A stretch of DNA of 26,752 nt from Paratrimastix pyriformis. Its lineage: Eukaryota > Preaxostyla > Paratrimastigidae. The position numbers and the translations under genes are program-made. The stretch's first letter is position 1. Each line of letters opens with the position of its first letter. Below the pieces are notes generated by a model. It worked only from the letters and a program-made list of their open reading frames with translations, had not been told where the DNA came from and did no database searches. Below, piece after piece: positions 1 through 11,945 of the stretch. Where the stretch lies: the NCBI GenBank assembly GCA_027972325.1, contig JAPMOS010000338.1, forward strand, positions 1-26,752. Direction: 5' to 3'.

Positions 1-80
1 AGGAATTCCAGGTGGAGAAGTGGTGCCAGGGCAAGAAGGAGGCCAACCTGAGGGGCGGGGCTGCCGGCGAGGAGGAGGGG

Positions 81-3000
81 ATGAGGGTCGTGGGGTGGAA
101 CGTGCGTGGGTTGGGTCAGACTGGAAGAAGAGCAATGTGGCGGACCTGCTGCGAGTTGGGGGGTCAACATTGCCCTCCTGCAAGAGACGAAAGGTACGAA
201 AGACAACAAGCAACAGTTGGAGGAGAAGTGGATGAAGGGGTGGTGCTGGAGGAGCTCGGTGGTGGAGGACGCAGATAGCGGCACCCCAAGGGGAGGGTGA
301 TGATTGGGTATAGGCGGACCTTACAGATAGCAGTGCGTCAGGAGGTGATCCCTGGCTACTTGATGTTTCTCGATTGGTCGGAGGGGAAGACCAACCTGAG
401 GCTCATAATCTGTACTACCCAACTGGGGAGGGAGAGGACAAGGTGAGGGTAAGGAATGTCATTATCAGGAGGTTGGAAGAGTGCATGGCGGAGGGAGCAG
501 CTGAGGGAGGGGCGTGGTGGTGTACACGGACGCGAATAGCTGGGCCAAGGAGGTTGGTGAGCAGGAGATGCTGGGTCTGTATGACACGGCGAAGATGGTG
601 GGTAAAGAACGAGATCATTCGTGCGCAACAAGAAGAAAGGAGGAAGGAGGTGGAGGAGGAGGGCAAGCAAGGGGAAGAAAGGGAGGCCAGGCTGGACCTT
701 GCTTGGCAACGCAGGGGACGATGGCACGATTGCTGGACAATGTGGGTGTGGAGAAATGAGGAGGTTCAATGGCAGGAAGTCACAGACCATCACATGGTTG
801 TCGACTTGAGGAACATGTTGCCGGCATGGGCGGGAACGCTGCGGAGGAAGGTGGCCATCTGCCCGTCCAAGTCGGACCTGGATGCGTTGCTGCGGGAGTA
901 AGAGGAAGGATGAGTATGAAGGGATGGTGGGAAGATGCGCACGTACCGGGAGAAAGTGGCGGAATTGCTTCGGAAGGCAATGGAGAAGGGGGCGGACCCG
1001 TTCGAGCAGATGAGTGGGATCCTGCGGGAGACGGCGGGAAGGTGTTTGGGTTCCGGGACGTGGCCAACACAGACAGGGATTATGAGCCCCATCGCATGAA
1101 GAAGCTGAGACGGATGGCGATGGCGGAGCGGGACCCGAGCCTGAGGAGGGAAATGCAGAAGCAGTTGGCCAAAATGAGAGGCGTGCACTACAGGAAGAGG
1201 GATCGGGCGTTGGAAGGGAAGCGCAAGCGCATATATAAGGGCATCATGACAGACGGGGTGGCGCCGGTCACGTCGTATGCAACTAAGAATGTGGAGGGAA
1301 AGGTGGACAAAGTGGTCACAGATCCGGAGTCGGTGAAGAATGGATGGAGGAACTTCATGGCGGACCTGGCAAGGAGGGTGTTGCCGGTGGGCCCGAGGGT
1401 GGGGCGGGTGCCAGAAGGAAGGCCGCAGGAAGAAGGGAGGGTGATCATGGCCCCCTCACAACGCATGATGTTGAGACAATCCTGGGGCGCTCCCCGATGG
1501 TAAGGCGGCGGGCCCGGATGGAGTGACGGCAGAGATGATCCATGCCTGTGGGGACGAGATCAAAGAGTGGTTGGGAGGAGATACAATGAGATGTTGGAGC
1601 GGAGTGAAGTGCCGCAGGAGCTCAAGGTCTGGTGTTCATGGCCACGAAGTCGCAGACAGAACACCCTGGTGACCCTGCAGGCAGAAGGCCAATCACTTTG
1701 ATACAGGTCTTTTTGAAGGGGCTGCAAGTGGTGGTGGCGTCGCGGTTCCAAGAATGGTGCGTACAGAAGAATGTGTTTGGGGAGGAGCAGTTTGGGTTTC
1801 TGAGAGGGAGAAGGATTGAGACCCCAATTGCAGAAATTATGGGAGTGCTCACTGACTCGAAAATTATGGGAGGCAGGGAATTCCACATGTGCTCGTTAGA
1901 TATCAAAAAGGCCTATGATACAGTGGACATGGACGCACTGAGGAGGGGGTTGAGACGGATGGGGTTGAGGAGGCATTCATCAGGTATGTGGATAGTCTGT
2001 ACGAGGGGAGGAAGGCCAAAGTCATTACGGGTTTCGGGCTGACGGAGAGCTATGAGATAGAGAGAGGCATTAGTCAGGGGGACCCGCTTTCATGTCTGCT
2101 ATTTATCTCATTCATGGAGGAAGTGCTGGCAGAGGTGCGAAAGCAGGAAGGTGGGTATATCCTGGATAGTGGAAGGAAGGTGAAAGTCCTTGCCTTTGCT
2201 GACGATGTGATGCTGGTCACTCGAACCAAGGAGCAGATGGTACGGTTGGTCAACACAGTGAGACGGAAGGTGGAGGAGGCGGGTATGCAGCTGTCGTGGA
2301 CCAAGTGTGACTACCTGTGTGGGGGGGTGAAGAGCAAGACGGACCTGGACCTGGGTGAGGGTCGAGTCATCAAGGTCCAGCAGAAGGGTGGGGCCATCCG
2401 GTACCTGGGAATTTGGATAGACGAGGAGATGAACATGAAGATCAACACGGAGAAGGTCATCCAGAAAATGTGTGGGAGGTTGCACAGGCTGATGGACAAG
2501 AAGGTCCCACCGAGGTTGATGGTGCAGATGATCAACGAGTGCGTGTCGACGTGCCTACAATATACGGCGAGGCAGTGCCCCATGCCGCAGAAGGACCTTG
2601 AGATTCTTCAACAGCGCTATGCGCGAGTATTTCGGGAGATTGGTGGGTGCTTGGGGAAATGCGACCCGGCGGAGGTGCTCTTCTTCCCGGAGGATGAGGG
2701 TGGGATGGGTCTCAAGGACCCGGTGGATGTGCACGACATGATGGTGCTCACGCAACTGCTGGGCAGGGTGGCAGACCAACAAGGGTGCGGCGTGATGCTC
2801 CGTGAAGAGATAGCCCTGCTGCAAAAGTTGTGGACGACGAGTGAGCCGCTGCTGGACAACCCGGGAAGTGGGTCAGACTGCACGCGAAGGAGAAGATGCC
2901 GGGGTGGTGTCGGGGATGTTGAGGATCTTGCACAAGAAGGGGTTGGCCATCGTGAGGGATGGGGAAGTATTGAAAAAGGAAGCGGAATGGGGAATGCCGA

Positions 3001-4850
3001 CAACACTGGAGGAGCTGGCAGAGCCATGCAAAATCACCAAGCGGCATAGGCAGACACTCATGAAGAGGGGCATCAGGAGTGTGGCTGACCTGATTGTGGG
3101 CGGTAGGTTTCAGTGGAAGGGCACGATGCCGCAGTACGTGGAGGCCATCAAGGAGCGGGTGTGTGTGGGGGAACAAAGTGGAGACGGAATATGTTAAGTT
3201 GGCGAGGAGGATCCGAGAGGAAGAAGTGGCAGAAAGAGATCGAAAGAGGGCAAGGACGGAACAGGAAAAGGAGGAGAGCCGAGAGAGGGCGGGACGGGAT
3301 ACGGGCAAGAGAGAGGAGGATGGTGGGAAGGATCACGGGATCCCAGACCCGGAGAGGAAGATGAGACAAGCCAAGCTGATGGTGGGGCAAGGAGGAAAGC
3401 TGGTGGTCGTGGCGAAGAACAGGAAACGCCGAAGCGGGGAGCCGGGGTGGGAGGCCGCCAAGAAAGGGAAGCCCGACGAGCAAGGGGATGGCGAAACGGA
3501 GAGGATGCATGTTGAAGCCAGCGACAAGAAGAGGGGGGCGGAGAGGCACCTGGACCAGAACGGGGAAAGCAAGAAGAGCCGGATGAGAGCGGGCAAGTGG
3601 GACGAGGCAATGTGGAGGCGATGGGAGGCACTGCGGGCGGAGTGTGAGGAGGTGGAGGTGCGGGTGGAGGAGCCCGAGCTGAAGTGGCGGACTTTTTACA
3701 CAGATGGTAGCGCGACCAAGAAGAAGAAGGACCGAGCTGCATTGGCGGTGGTGGAGCGGCTGTCCAATGGGGCACTGGCTGTGCGGGTCGGGAGAAGGTG
3801 CACGGGAAAAGGGCAAACAAACAATGAGGCAGAGCTGGAAGCCATCCTGGAAGCCATCAGAGTGGGACAGGATGCAAACGTGGAGGTGCGCACGGACAGT
3901 AAGGTGGCAAAGGGATGGGTGGAGAGGCTGATGAAGGACGACTGGACACCGACGGACCTGATCGAGTCGAAGGCCGAGGGCCTCCGAAGGGGACAGCGAA
4001 TTCTGAAGGAGCACAGGGGGTGTCCGGCTGGTGTGGGTGAAGGGGCACCAGGAGACAGGGGCATCGCTGGATGCGGAGGGGAACAGATTGGCAGACAAGA
4101 TTGCCGGGCAAAGCATCAAACAGGACATAGGCAAGGTGCAACAGGAACGGACCTGGGGTTTTCGGTTGGTTCACCAATGCGACGGGGAGGAGGTGGAGGA
4201 GACTTTCGCACAAGCCTCCAGTCCTTCAGCCGCCGCGGACGCATCTCCAGGGCGGCCCGGAAACGCAAGAACGCACTGGTGGTCATCAATGCTCAGACGG
4301 GAAATGGCGGAATAAATACGCAGACCATGAGATGCGAAATGTCGGGCAGACTGGCCATGATGGCAATCTTGCAGCGGTACATCACGGCCAACATCAGATT
4401 CTACATCAATGGTGAAGGGGATGGGAAATGTTGGTGTGGGGCGAGACTATACGAACCATTTGGTTTTGAATGCCCGGCTATGATGGGCAGTGTCGCTGAA
4501 AGGTGGAGTGGTGCCAATGCGATCAAACTGATCGCGTGGCTGGACAAGGGGAAGGAGCAGAAGATGCAGAACAATTGCTCCAAGAAAAATGGGTGGAGCC
4601 TATGGGTCAAAGTGTGCAGGTGAGAGGTAAGCAAATAGCGATGGACAGACTCTGGGAGCTCATCGAGCGATCGCGGGGCGCTGGTACCGCGCCCGAACCT
4701 GGGACAGCTTCTGGGAAATGTTCACCACAGAAGTGGCGAACCTCTGCGATCGATATGTGGATGGGATGAGTACGGAGATGGCAGAAGGGCAGACCCACAA
4801 GAGCACCCTGCGAAACCAGTGGACGACCCCCCGTGGTGTCCCTCTGCTCA
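81..4850 (+). pseudogene. LINE family A ORF2, copy 1: AP endonuclease / RT / RNase H, frameshifted
   Basis: Decayed copy of the replication protein. Endonuclease motifs are GWNVRG just after the ATG at 81, LLQETKGT near 175-195, VYTDAN near 517-534 and VTDHHM near 779-797. RT blocks include SLDIKKAYDTVD (about 1890-1930), GISQGDPLSCLLF (about 2065-2105) and FADDVML (about 2196-2216). RNase H shows FYTDGSAT (about 3695), NNEAELEAIL, VRTDSK, and then WVKGHQET in another frame (about 4035). A highly basic linker (about 3190-3600) separates RT and RNase H. The knuckle region near 4430-4475 keeps CWC...C, but both histidines seen in copy 3 are gone. The frame changes many times, the first within 40 bases of the start. 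Codons just upstream of the ATG are open in the same frame, so ORF1b may once have read into ORF2. Confidence 0.85.
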
Positions 4851-5713
4851 GACAAGCAGGCAGTTTGACAACGATGGCATTCTCGCATCCTGGGAATGCC
4901 GATTTGAGCTTCCCTGAATTCAGAACGCCCAGCAAGGATGACTGGTTTTGGGTGGAAGACTGGATGGCTACGGGTTGTTTAAGGAGAATCGCGACCTCCT
5001 CATCTTTGCCAACCCTGAATACAACCCACAGGAGGAGATGGACCGGTTATTTACGGCAATTGGTGATTGGGCGGAGAGCCCAATTGGTAGAGCTGGGAAG
5101 AGAGCCTTCCGATGTATCGCGATAGTCCCGTACGGAGTGGGCAAGCCAAACCGGACGCGGCCGGTGCAGGGAATGAAGGCGCAGCATGGAGTCGGTTTGG
5201 CGCTGAGGGGGACATGCAACTGAAGGAGCTGTTTATCATTGAGGAAGGGGGCTTCAGCTTCTGGCTGCCGAGCTTCTGGCGGACGGGGAGAAAGGTGCGG
5301 GGCCCCGTTTGACGTGGGCATTCTGCTCTTCGAGAACCAGCGGGCCCGAGAGAGATTCCCGATGGACCCAGCCCCTTGTGGGCATTGGAGAACATGTTGC
5401 GAAAGGAGGCGGGAGCGCGAAGAGTGGAGGCTGACTATGAGGGGCGTCCGAAGGAGGGCGAAGTGCTCTATAACTGGAGGGGGATTTCAGAAGGTGTGGT
5501 GAAGAAAGTTGCTGGGAGACTGCGAAGACGGTGCGGGCTTAGGGAAATCTACGCGAATGACTGCAGACTGGCAGCAGAGCTGGGGATTGTGGATGAAGAG
5601 ACCCAGAAGGAGATTGGGAGCGAACTGGGTGGACTGCGGAGAACTATGCTTGTAGCGATCAAGCAACGGAAGAAGAACGAGAAGAACGAGGAAGGGATGG
5701 ACGAAGGGACGTA
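4851..5713 (+). pseudogene. LINE family A ORF3, copy 1: putative Dam-like methyltransferase domain, frameshifted
   Basis: Homologue of the intact ORF3 at 20137-21036. The frame that carries the end of ORF2 (open at 4718-5125) runs straight on into ORF3 (MAFSHPGNADLSFPE, then FRTPSKDDWF), so here the two are fused, unlike copies 2 and 3 where they overlap in different frames. Downstream the frame changes. FANPEYNPQEEMDRLF (about 5005-5052) and RAFRCIAIVPYG (about 5101-5136) are preserved, and the C-terminus (NDCRLAAELGIVDEETQKE) is readable at about 5557-5611. The stop is TAG at 5711-5713. Protein-level conservation against a clearly diverged copy suggests ORF3 was under selection. The methyltransferase assignment is tentative; see copy 2. 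Confidence 0.6.
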
Positions 5714-5898
5714 GTCCGAGTGTCGGCGGTGACCGCCCCTTGTGGGCGCGAGCCGACCCATGGACCACTTGGGGCGTTCCTTCTTGCGAGCTTGTCTCGC
5801 GGGGAGGGCGGACCGGGAGGTCTATGTTACCCGCGGGCTTCGGCCCGATAACGGACTCGGCGTAAGCCGGGAAGTATCACACACACACACACACACAC
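5714..5898 (+). promoter_or_regulatory. Structured 3' UTR and (CA)n tail of LINE copy 1
   Basis: Four short hairpins lie between the ORF3 stop and the tail: GTCGGC/GCCGAC closing 5722-5757; GCGAG-CTTGT-CTCGC at 5786-5800; CGGGC-TTCG-GCCCG at 5834-5847 (UUCG loop); and CGGC-GTAA-GCCG at 5858-5869 (GNRA-type loop). GGAAGTATCA and a CA repeat ending at 5898 follow. The same set occurs in copies 2 and 3. In LINEs a structured 3' end commonly serves as the RT recognition site; that role is inferred here. Confidence 0.75.
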
Positions 5899-5978
5899 GG
5901 GTCGCCCTGATCCGCGCAGGGTGGGGACGAGCCACGACAGCGCGATAGAAGGAGGACGCCCAGTAAAATGCGCGTTTT

Positions 5979-6198
<220 letters not shown>

Positions 6199-9100
6199 GG
6201 GTGGGATCCGGGCCCCTGGCGCCGGAGAGCCATGCCCCTATCCCCCCCGTCGACCCGGCCGCGGCCCGCGAGGACGACGATGCCCCGAGTGACGAGGCCC
6301 TCCCGCCCAGAGTGGCCGACGACCCGCGAGCCTGGGAAAGAGGCCCCTTCGTCTACATCCTGGCCGGGGCCCACGGGCGTATCTACGTAGGCGCTACCAC
6401 CGACCCAACGCGGCGTCTCGCCCAACACAACGGGGCCAGACCGGGGGGGGCCCGGGCCACCCGGCAGAATCGGCCCTGGCGCCTGGTGGGGCTGGCGGCC
6501 GGCCTCGCCAGCTGGCACGAGGCCATCGAGCTGGAGGCCGCTGTCAGGGACCCCCGCTGCCGGCCATGGGCAGCCGACATTCACCGGGAGCTCTCGGCCA
6601 CTGGCAGCCTCGAGGTTCTCCGACAACTCGCACCGAGACGGGGAGCCCGCGCCTACCGCCACGACATCCGGGGGGGCCGCTGGGTCGAGCTCGCACAGGG
6701 GACCCGAGCCGCCCCGAGGACCCGCGCCGACAAGGAGGAGGCCCAAGCGCGCTTCATCTGGGTGATGGCCGCGACCGGCCCTGACGAGGCATCCGCCCGG
6801 CTGGAGGCAGGCCTGCGGCCGGAGGGGAGCCACCGTGCGAAGGGCCACACCAGGGGAAAAGCCACCCCACCCCGCCGCCCCCACGGGGAGGTCGCTCTCC
6901 GCCAGGTCAAGGAGGCCATGACCCGGGCCGGACTCAGCGTGCGCCGGCCCAGAGGCGACGCACCCGCCCTTTGGCGCGCGTGGGACAAGTTCCGCAAGGG
7001 GCGGGACGAGTCCCGCCGCGCAGCCGCCGCCTCGCAACTCCACCTTTTCTTCACCGACCGACGTCGACTCCACCGCCTCCTCCTGGCGCCGACACGGTGC
7101 ATCTGCCCGATCGCCCCGGCGGAACTGCGGCGCCACCATCTGGCAGAGGCGGCGGCGACCCCACCACCCAGCACCAACCCGATTTGGCCGGAGCTGGCCC
7201 CACCTCCCCCGCTCGCCGAGACCTCCACCCCGGCCGAGCAGCCCTTCTCGGCCACCGAAATCGCCGAGGCCATCCACATGGCCGACCCCCACTCAGCCCC
7301 GGCGCCAACCGACGCGGCCACAATCCGTGACATCAGACGACTGCTGGACGAAGGCGAGGAGCTGCGTGCCCGGGATGGCCCCCTCTCCCCGTTCATGGCC
7401 GCCCTGCTCCACCTCTTCAACATGTGCCTGGCCGAAGGAACAGTCCCGCGCAGCTGGGCCCGAGCCGCGGCGGTCCTCATCCACAAGAAGGGGAAGCCGC
7501 CGGAGGAGATCCGGAGCTGGCGCCATGTGGTCCTCACGGCCCAACTCTCGCGAATCTACGGAGCCCTGCTCTCGCGCCGCCTCGAGGACTTCCTGCTCAG
7601 GGCCGGCCGGATCAGCGGGGCACAGGCGGGATTCATCAGGGGCCAGGAGAGCCACTTCTCCGTGCTCCGCTTGCAGGCATGGATTACCAAGGCCCGCCGT
7701 GAGCGCCCCCCTTTCGCGGGCGTACTTTTTCTTGACATATCCAACGCCTTCGGAACCCTGGGGCGGGCCGCCCTGGAGGGCAGCCTCCGGTGGGGTGGGG
7801 TCCCACCGACACTGCGGCGCGCCATCATGGGCACTTACCGCGACATTGAGATGTGCCTGCCATTTGAAGGAGAGGCCGGCACCCCCATCCCGCTGGGCCG
7901 AGGCACCCGGCAGGGAGACCCCCTGAGCCCAACCGTCTTCATTCTCGCGCTGGAACCGCTACTGCATGCGCTCTCCCGGATCGACGGCCTCCTCGTGTTG
8001 GCGTTTGCCGATGACATAGCCATGGCCGCGCGGGACAAGGAGACCCTGACCCGAGCTCTCCGGGTGATCGCGGAGTTCGGAGCCTGGTCGGGCCTTCACC
8101 TGAACCTCCCCAAGTGCGCCGCCCTGGTGGCCAGCCAGGGCCGCCAGTGCCCACCCGCGGACGTGGACATCTGTGCGCCGGCCGGCCGGATCCCCCCACT
8201 GGCCTTGGGCGGGACGTTCCGTTACCTTGGGGTCGAGGTGGGCTGGGAGCTGGACTCGACGCCGGCGCTGGAGGCCGCCCGGATCGAATTCGAGGCTCGC
8301 CTCACCGCCACCTCCCCCCGCTGGCCAAGATTGACACGCTGGCCTCCCTTGCCTTGCCCGTCCTGCAGCATGTCCTCGCTGTCTGCCCCGCCCCCCCAAG
8401 CTGGATGGCTGGTGTCCAACGGAGCATCAGGGACTCGTGCAACAACTGGCTACTGAGACCTCGAGAGATGGCGCCCACCCGGAAACGCTGGTGCCTGCCG
8501 GGCATGCCGGAGCTCCTGCTCTTCACTCCTGCCGCGCATGGGGGGCTGGGGGCCCCCCGCTTGGACCGGCTCGAGGAGACCCTCAAACTTGGACTGATCG
8601 GCCGGATCCTGACACCGCCGGCCGACCCCGCGGCTCGCGAGCACTGGGCCGCAGCAGCAGTCCCCCTGGCAGAGGAGTTCCTGCACCGAGAGCGCCACGG
8701 GGGACACGAGGCACCGGCCAACAACTGGGACCTGTGGACCTGGGTGGCCTGGTACGAGGGCCGACGGAAGATCCGCATCGGTCGCATTGCTGGACGATGG
8801 GCGGTCCAGCAGCGGGCCATCCGGGCATCCAAGCTCTTCTCCCGCAAGGCACCCGACCGCCACCCGGCCCTCATCAAGCTGACGGAGCTCCAGACGTACC
8901 TCTGCTGGCTGAGCACGGTCCCGCGAAATGCGGCGCTCCTCTTCACGGACGGATCGTTCCAACAAGGGCAGGGCGGGGGCGCCGCGGCAGTACTCATGAC
9001 CCGAGACCGGACGACCGCGGCCGCCGTACGCCTCCCACAGGCGCGGGGGAACGGCGACGCGGAGCTGGCTGCGATGGAGCTCGCCGTGGCCACCATCAAG

Positions 9101-10395
9101 TCCGCCCGAGCCGACGGGCGCCTCCTCCCACACCAGCCGGTGGCCATCTGTGCGGACAGCCAGTATGCCCTGGGCGCTGCGGCGGGGTGGACGCGAATCC
9201 AATTTGCGCACGCGCGGGTGCTGGCCCTCCGGGAGGCCCTCCAAGCGGCCAAGCCTGTGGTCCTCCGCTCCGTCCCGGCGCACGTGGACCGGATCCCGGG
9301 GGCCCTGGTGATCCCCTCCATCCCTGGCAACCAGCTGGCCGACCACCTGGCCGAGGCGGCACTCCACGGGGGACCCACAGACAGAAGGGGCATTCAGGCC
9401 ACATTCCCAACGCAAGAGCTCTGCGGCCCGATCGGCCCCGCCCAGTGGCCCTCAGGCCCAGCCGAGTCCCCACTGCCCTTCTCGCACAAGTTCCTCACAC
9501 GCTCACTGCTCACGGCCCTGGCAAGGCTGGCCCACGAGGAGGAGGAGGCACGCGACTGGCTGGCGTGTCCGTACGCCTACCACCCACTGGAACCCATCTC
9601 GGCCCGGGTCAGCAACACCTGGTGGACCAGGCGCGGGGAGCCACTCTCCACGGTGCGCAAGTTGTGTGCAGCCAACTGCCAGGCCTTCTGGGGGGTCAAT
9701 CAGGTCAAGGCCCGGCTCGGGGGGGGCCGGGGATCCGCGCTCTGTCCATTCGGGTGCGGGACCGTGGAGACCCAGAGCCACCTCCTGGGGCTGCCGCCAC
9801 TTCCGGCTATTCTATGTGAAGCGCCATGACCAGGTGCTCCGGGCCTTGGCCAGGGCCCTCACGGCCGCCGGCCTGAAGGTGGTCGTCCACGACTCGGCAG
9901 CCAACGCACGCAAGGCCACCCAGATCCCGGAGGAGCTCCTGGCGCGAATCCCGGCCCACCTGCGCCACCTCCGACCCGACCTGCTGGTGTGCCCCGGCGA
10001 GGGAGGGCCGGAGACCCCCACCGTCATCGAGCTGGCCGTCACCACCGCCGTGCGGGACGAGGACCTGACAGGAGCGCGGGACGGGAAGCTCGCCCAGTAT
10101 CGGGACTACTGCCAGGCGGCGGGGTTCGACAACCGAGCCCTTCTCTTCGGGGCCACCGGGTGCATCCCGGGACAGTCGATTCGGGACCTCCTCCAGCTCG
10201 TCCCTGGCACCGAGCACAGGACGCTCTGCGAGGCCCTGCGGAGGATCAGCGGGGACTTGACGCGGAGCATGCTGGCACTGTTCCTCATGAGAGGTGGCCA
10301 ACAGTGACCGCAGGGACCGAGCCAGCACCCAGATCCACCGCCCGGCCGCAGCCCCAAGTGGATTTCTCCCTCCCCCCCTACGACACAAATGTGGG

Positions 10396-10450
10396 GGCAC
10401 CGGACAAAGAGGTTCAGGGGGGCTGCATTGATCACCCCCCTCTTTCCCCC
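10396..10450 (-). mobile_element. DIRS/LTR-like RT fossil, left piece
   Basis: A short minus-strand remnant of a reverse-transcriptase domain, recognisable by VINAAPLNLFVRCPH (about 10435 down to 10391). This resembles the conserved region after the KKDGG block in DIRS- and Ty3-type RTs. It is the left flank of the E1 insertion; the rest of the fossil lies at 22371-22864. It is bounded on the left by the end of the family B LINE. Broken, and older than the elements inserted in it. Confidence 0.55.
10439..10450 (+). repeat. Target-site duplication of E1, left copy
   Basis: CCTCTTTCCCCC, repeated exactly at 22371-22382 directly after the CA tail of E1. The sequences outside the two copies are consecutive parts of one minus-strand RT domain, which supports the reading. 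Confidence 0.75.
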
Positions 10451-10510
10451 CTCTCCCGGGGTTCTAGCCGATCAGCACATTCAAATTGCGTGCTTGTTCT
10501 TCCCTCGTGC

Positions 10511-10685
10511 ATGCATATTGCCGAGGAGAATCACCTTAGTGACTTTCAAGCTCATTTTCTAAAAGAGCACGCACAATGTGGCAAGCGCGAAGTGTTTATT
10601 GAATTTTTCAATCGCGCTGAGGAAGATGATCTGGTCTTCCACGACCTTGACCACATTTCTACTTTCAAGAATTCGATGCTGGATG
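10511..10685 (+). pseudogene. E1 ORF1, N-terminal part (unknown protein family)
   Basis: The ATG at 10511 opens MHIAEENHLSD..., then FIEFFNRAEEDD and FHDLDHISTF, until LINE copy 2 interrupts it. The same family is seen in E2 at 22928-23494: the ATG positions match, as do the pattern F-x-x-F-x-NR, a DLD motif, and M-L-x-E-x-x-KLFG once past the insertion. The visible part is probably helical. Family and function are not recognised. By position it could be an RNA-binding ORF1 protein of a retroelement; that is inference only. Confidence 0.55.
10674..10685 (+). repeat. Target-site duplication of LINE copy 2, left copy
   Basis: CGATGCTGGATG, repeated exactly at 21212-21223 directly after the CA tail. 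It lies within E1 ORF1, whose frame resumes (MLDEFCKLFGHL) after the right copy. Confidence 0.9.
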
Positions 10686-10773
10686 GTCCCCCCGGTCGCA
10701 TAGACCCTCGAGTTTTGAATTCCTTTGCCCCGTTTTTTGCGTCGATTCTCTCGCTGCCTCTTGCTATTTTCCA
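10686..10773 (+). promoter_or_regulatory. 5' UTR of LINE copy 2
   Basis: An 88-base leader from the target duplication to the first ATG (10774, context CCAATGA). As a full-length LINE it should hold an internal promoter in or near this stretch, but no TATA-like or other named motif was recognised. Confidence 0.4.
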
Positions 10774-11786
10774 ATGAACAAGACTGAAGAACAATCTGGG
10801 ATGACGATGGAGCAAATGGAAGAAGCCGGGAAGATTGAGGAGAAGAAACGGGATGCAGAAGCAGCTGTTGCGCAATCGGAGGCTGCGAGCAAAAAGAGAC
10901 GTGAGGGTAAGGTCGGTACATTTCGCTTTTGTGGTGGGGTGAGGGGGGGACCTGCATCGGGTCCTGGCCCTATCAATGTGATCGTGGTCTTACTGGTAGT
11001 TTGTTGGATGATGTCTCTTTTGTCGCAGAGAGTCCGTGTTCCGGTTCGTTTCAAGAAGCCTCTGGACTCGTCCTCGCCCAACTATCGAAACTTGACATTG
11101 GCAATGGAGAGGGATGGATTCGCTGAGCCGCTTGTGGAGGGCTCCTACCCCTCCCTTTGAGGTGCTCATCTATGAAGACGATTTAGAGCTATTGGACAAG
11201 TTTTGTGGGGTGAAGGGATTGGACATCCTGGACCACCGAATGGAGGAATTACCTGAGTCGCGCTCAGCCACTACGATTGTTGGGGACTTCTCCCTGGAGT
11301 TGCTCCTGAAAGCGATTAGGGAAGCCAATCCTGGCTGCTTTGTGACTGGGAAACAAGTTCATGGCAAGGTCTGTCAGGTGGGGGTTGGGAATGATCATCT
11401 CTTGGTAGGTGCAAGACCCTATGATGAAGGTGTTCCGTGTGCTATGTGTGGTGAGGGGCCCGCCAGTGTGGCCATCGGTCGTGGCGGGTCGCCGGCCGAT
11501 TTTGCCGGGGAGCGGTCGGAGCAGTTCGAGAATGTGCCTGGCAAGACGGTCATCGTGCTGCGGCCGGCTGGTTGCAGATCGGTGGCCGACGTGATGCGGT
11601 GGTTTGCGACGAGCGGTCTCACCGCCCCGGACCAAATCAAACTGAAGGATCGCGATTTGGATTCGGGGCGGTGGGACGGGCTTCGTCCTCCGCATCCCGA
11701 CCGACGAGGTCCCCAGGGCCCGGGCTATGGCGCGGAGGGGGCAGGAAGTGGGGGCTGTTGTTGTTGCGGATACGGGCGGGCTGTGA
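10774..11786 (+). pseudogene. LINE family A ORF1a: possible RRM-like nucleic-acid-binding protein, frameshifted
   Basis: The start is ATG 10774, the first in the element. An acidic/basic, coiled-coil-like N-terminus ends in SKKRRE. Next come a Gly/Pro stretch and a hydrophobic run (VIVVLLVVCWMMSLL), then KPLDSSSPNYRNLTLAMERD. The frame changes near 11155 (into FEVLIYEDDLELLDKF...) and again near 11675, ending at TGA 11784-11786. The C-terminal part (about 11537-11786) has a strand-helix-strand-strand-helix-strand pattern: KTVIVLRPAG, SVADVMRWFATSG, DQIKLKDRD, GFVLRIP, VPRARAMARRG, GAVVVAD. This would fit an RRM-like fold, common in LINE ORF1 proteins. The fold is inferred from pattern only; no RNP motif is clear. 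Confidence 0.5.
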
Positions 11787-11945
11787 GTGAAGGAGCTGGG
11801 CGGGTTGTGGACGGGTGCGTGGGGTGGGCAGCTGCTGTGATCATCGGCCCCCCCTATTTCTCCCTGTCCTTCTGTGTTGGCACTGTCTGAAAACGAGTGG
11901 AAGGGAGCTGGTAAAGGGTGCAGAAAGGGGACTGGGTGGAGAATA
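11787..11945 (+). other. Spacer between ORF1a and ORF1b
   Basis: About 160 bases between the ORF1a stop (11784-11786) and the first ATG of ORF1b (11946). The ORF1b frame has a stop at 11838-11840 and is open from there. No motif was recognised. Confidence 0.4.

Larger units (their letters stand above)
1..5898 (+). mobile_element. LINE family A, copy 1 (5' end outside window)
   Basis: Decayed non-LTR retrotransposon running from before the window to a (CA)n tail ending at 5898. In order it holds the last codons of ORF1b (about 3-80), ORF2 with AP endonuclease, reverse transcriptase, RNase H and zinc-knuckle region, ORF3, and a structured 3' UTR. It aligns along its whole length with copy 2 (10686-21211) at clearly lower identity than copies 2 and 3 share, so it is an older copy or another subfamily. 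The coding part is split over all three frames by at least a dozen indels, so it is inactive. Its target duplication cannot be tested because the 5' end is not in the window. Confidence 0.9.

Noticed and set aside
3148-4134. Long Pro/Leu/Ser-rich minus-strand frames opposite the ORF2 linkers (also 15323-16261 and 17864-18736)
   Set aside because: Complement of Lys/Glu/Gly-rich plus-strand codons in a purine-rich coding strand; no motifs.
10907-11028. Intron-like segment in ORF1a (GTAAGG ... TTTTGTCGCAG)
   Set aside because: The splice signals are good, but removing 122 bases leads into a frame that stops soon, while the unspliced frame stays open into the next conserved-looking part. A retrotransposed copy would also be expected to have lost an intron.
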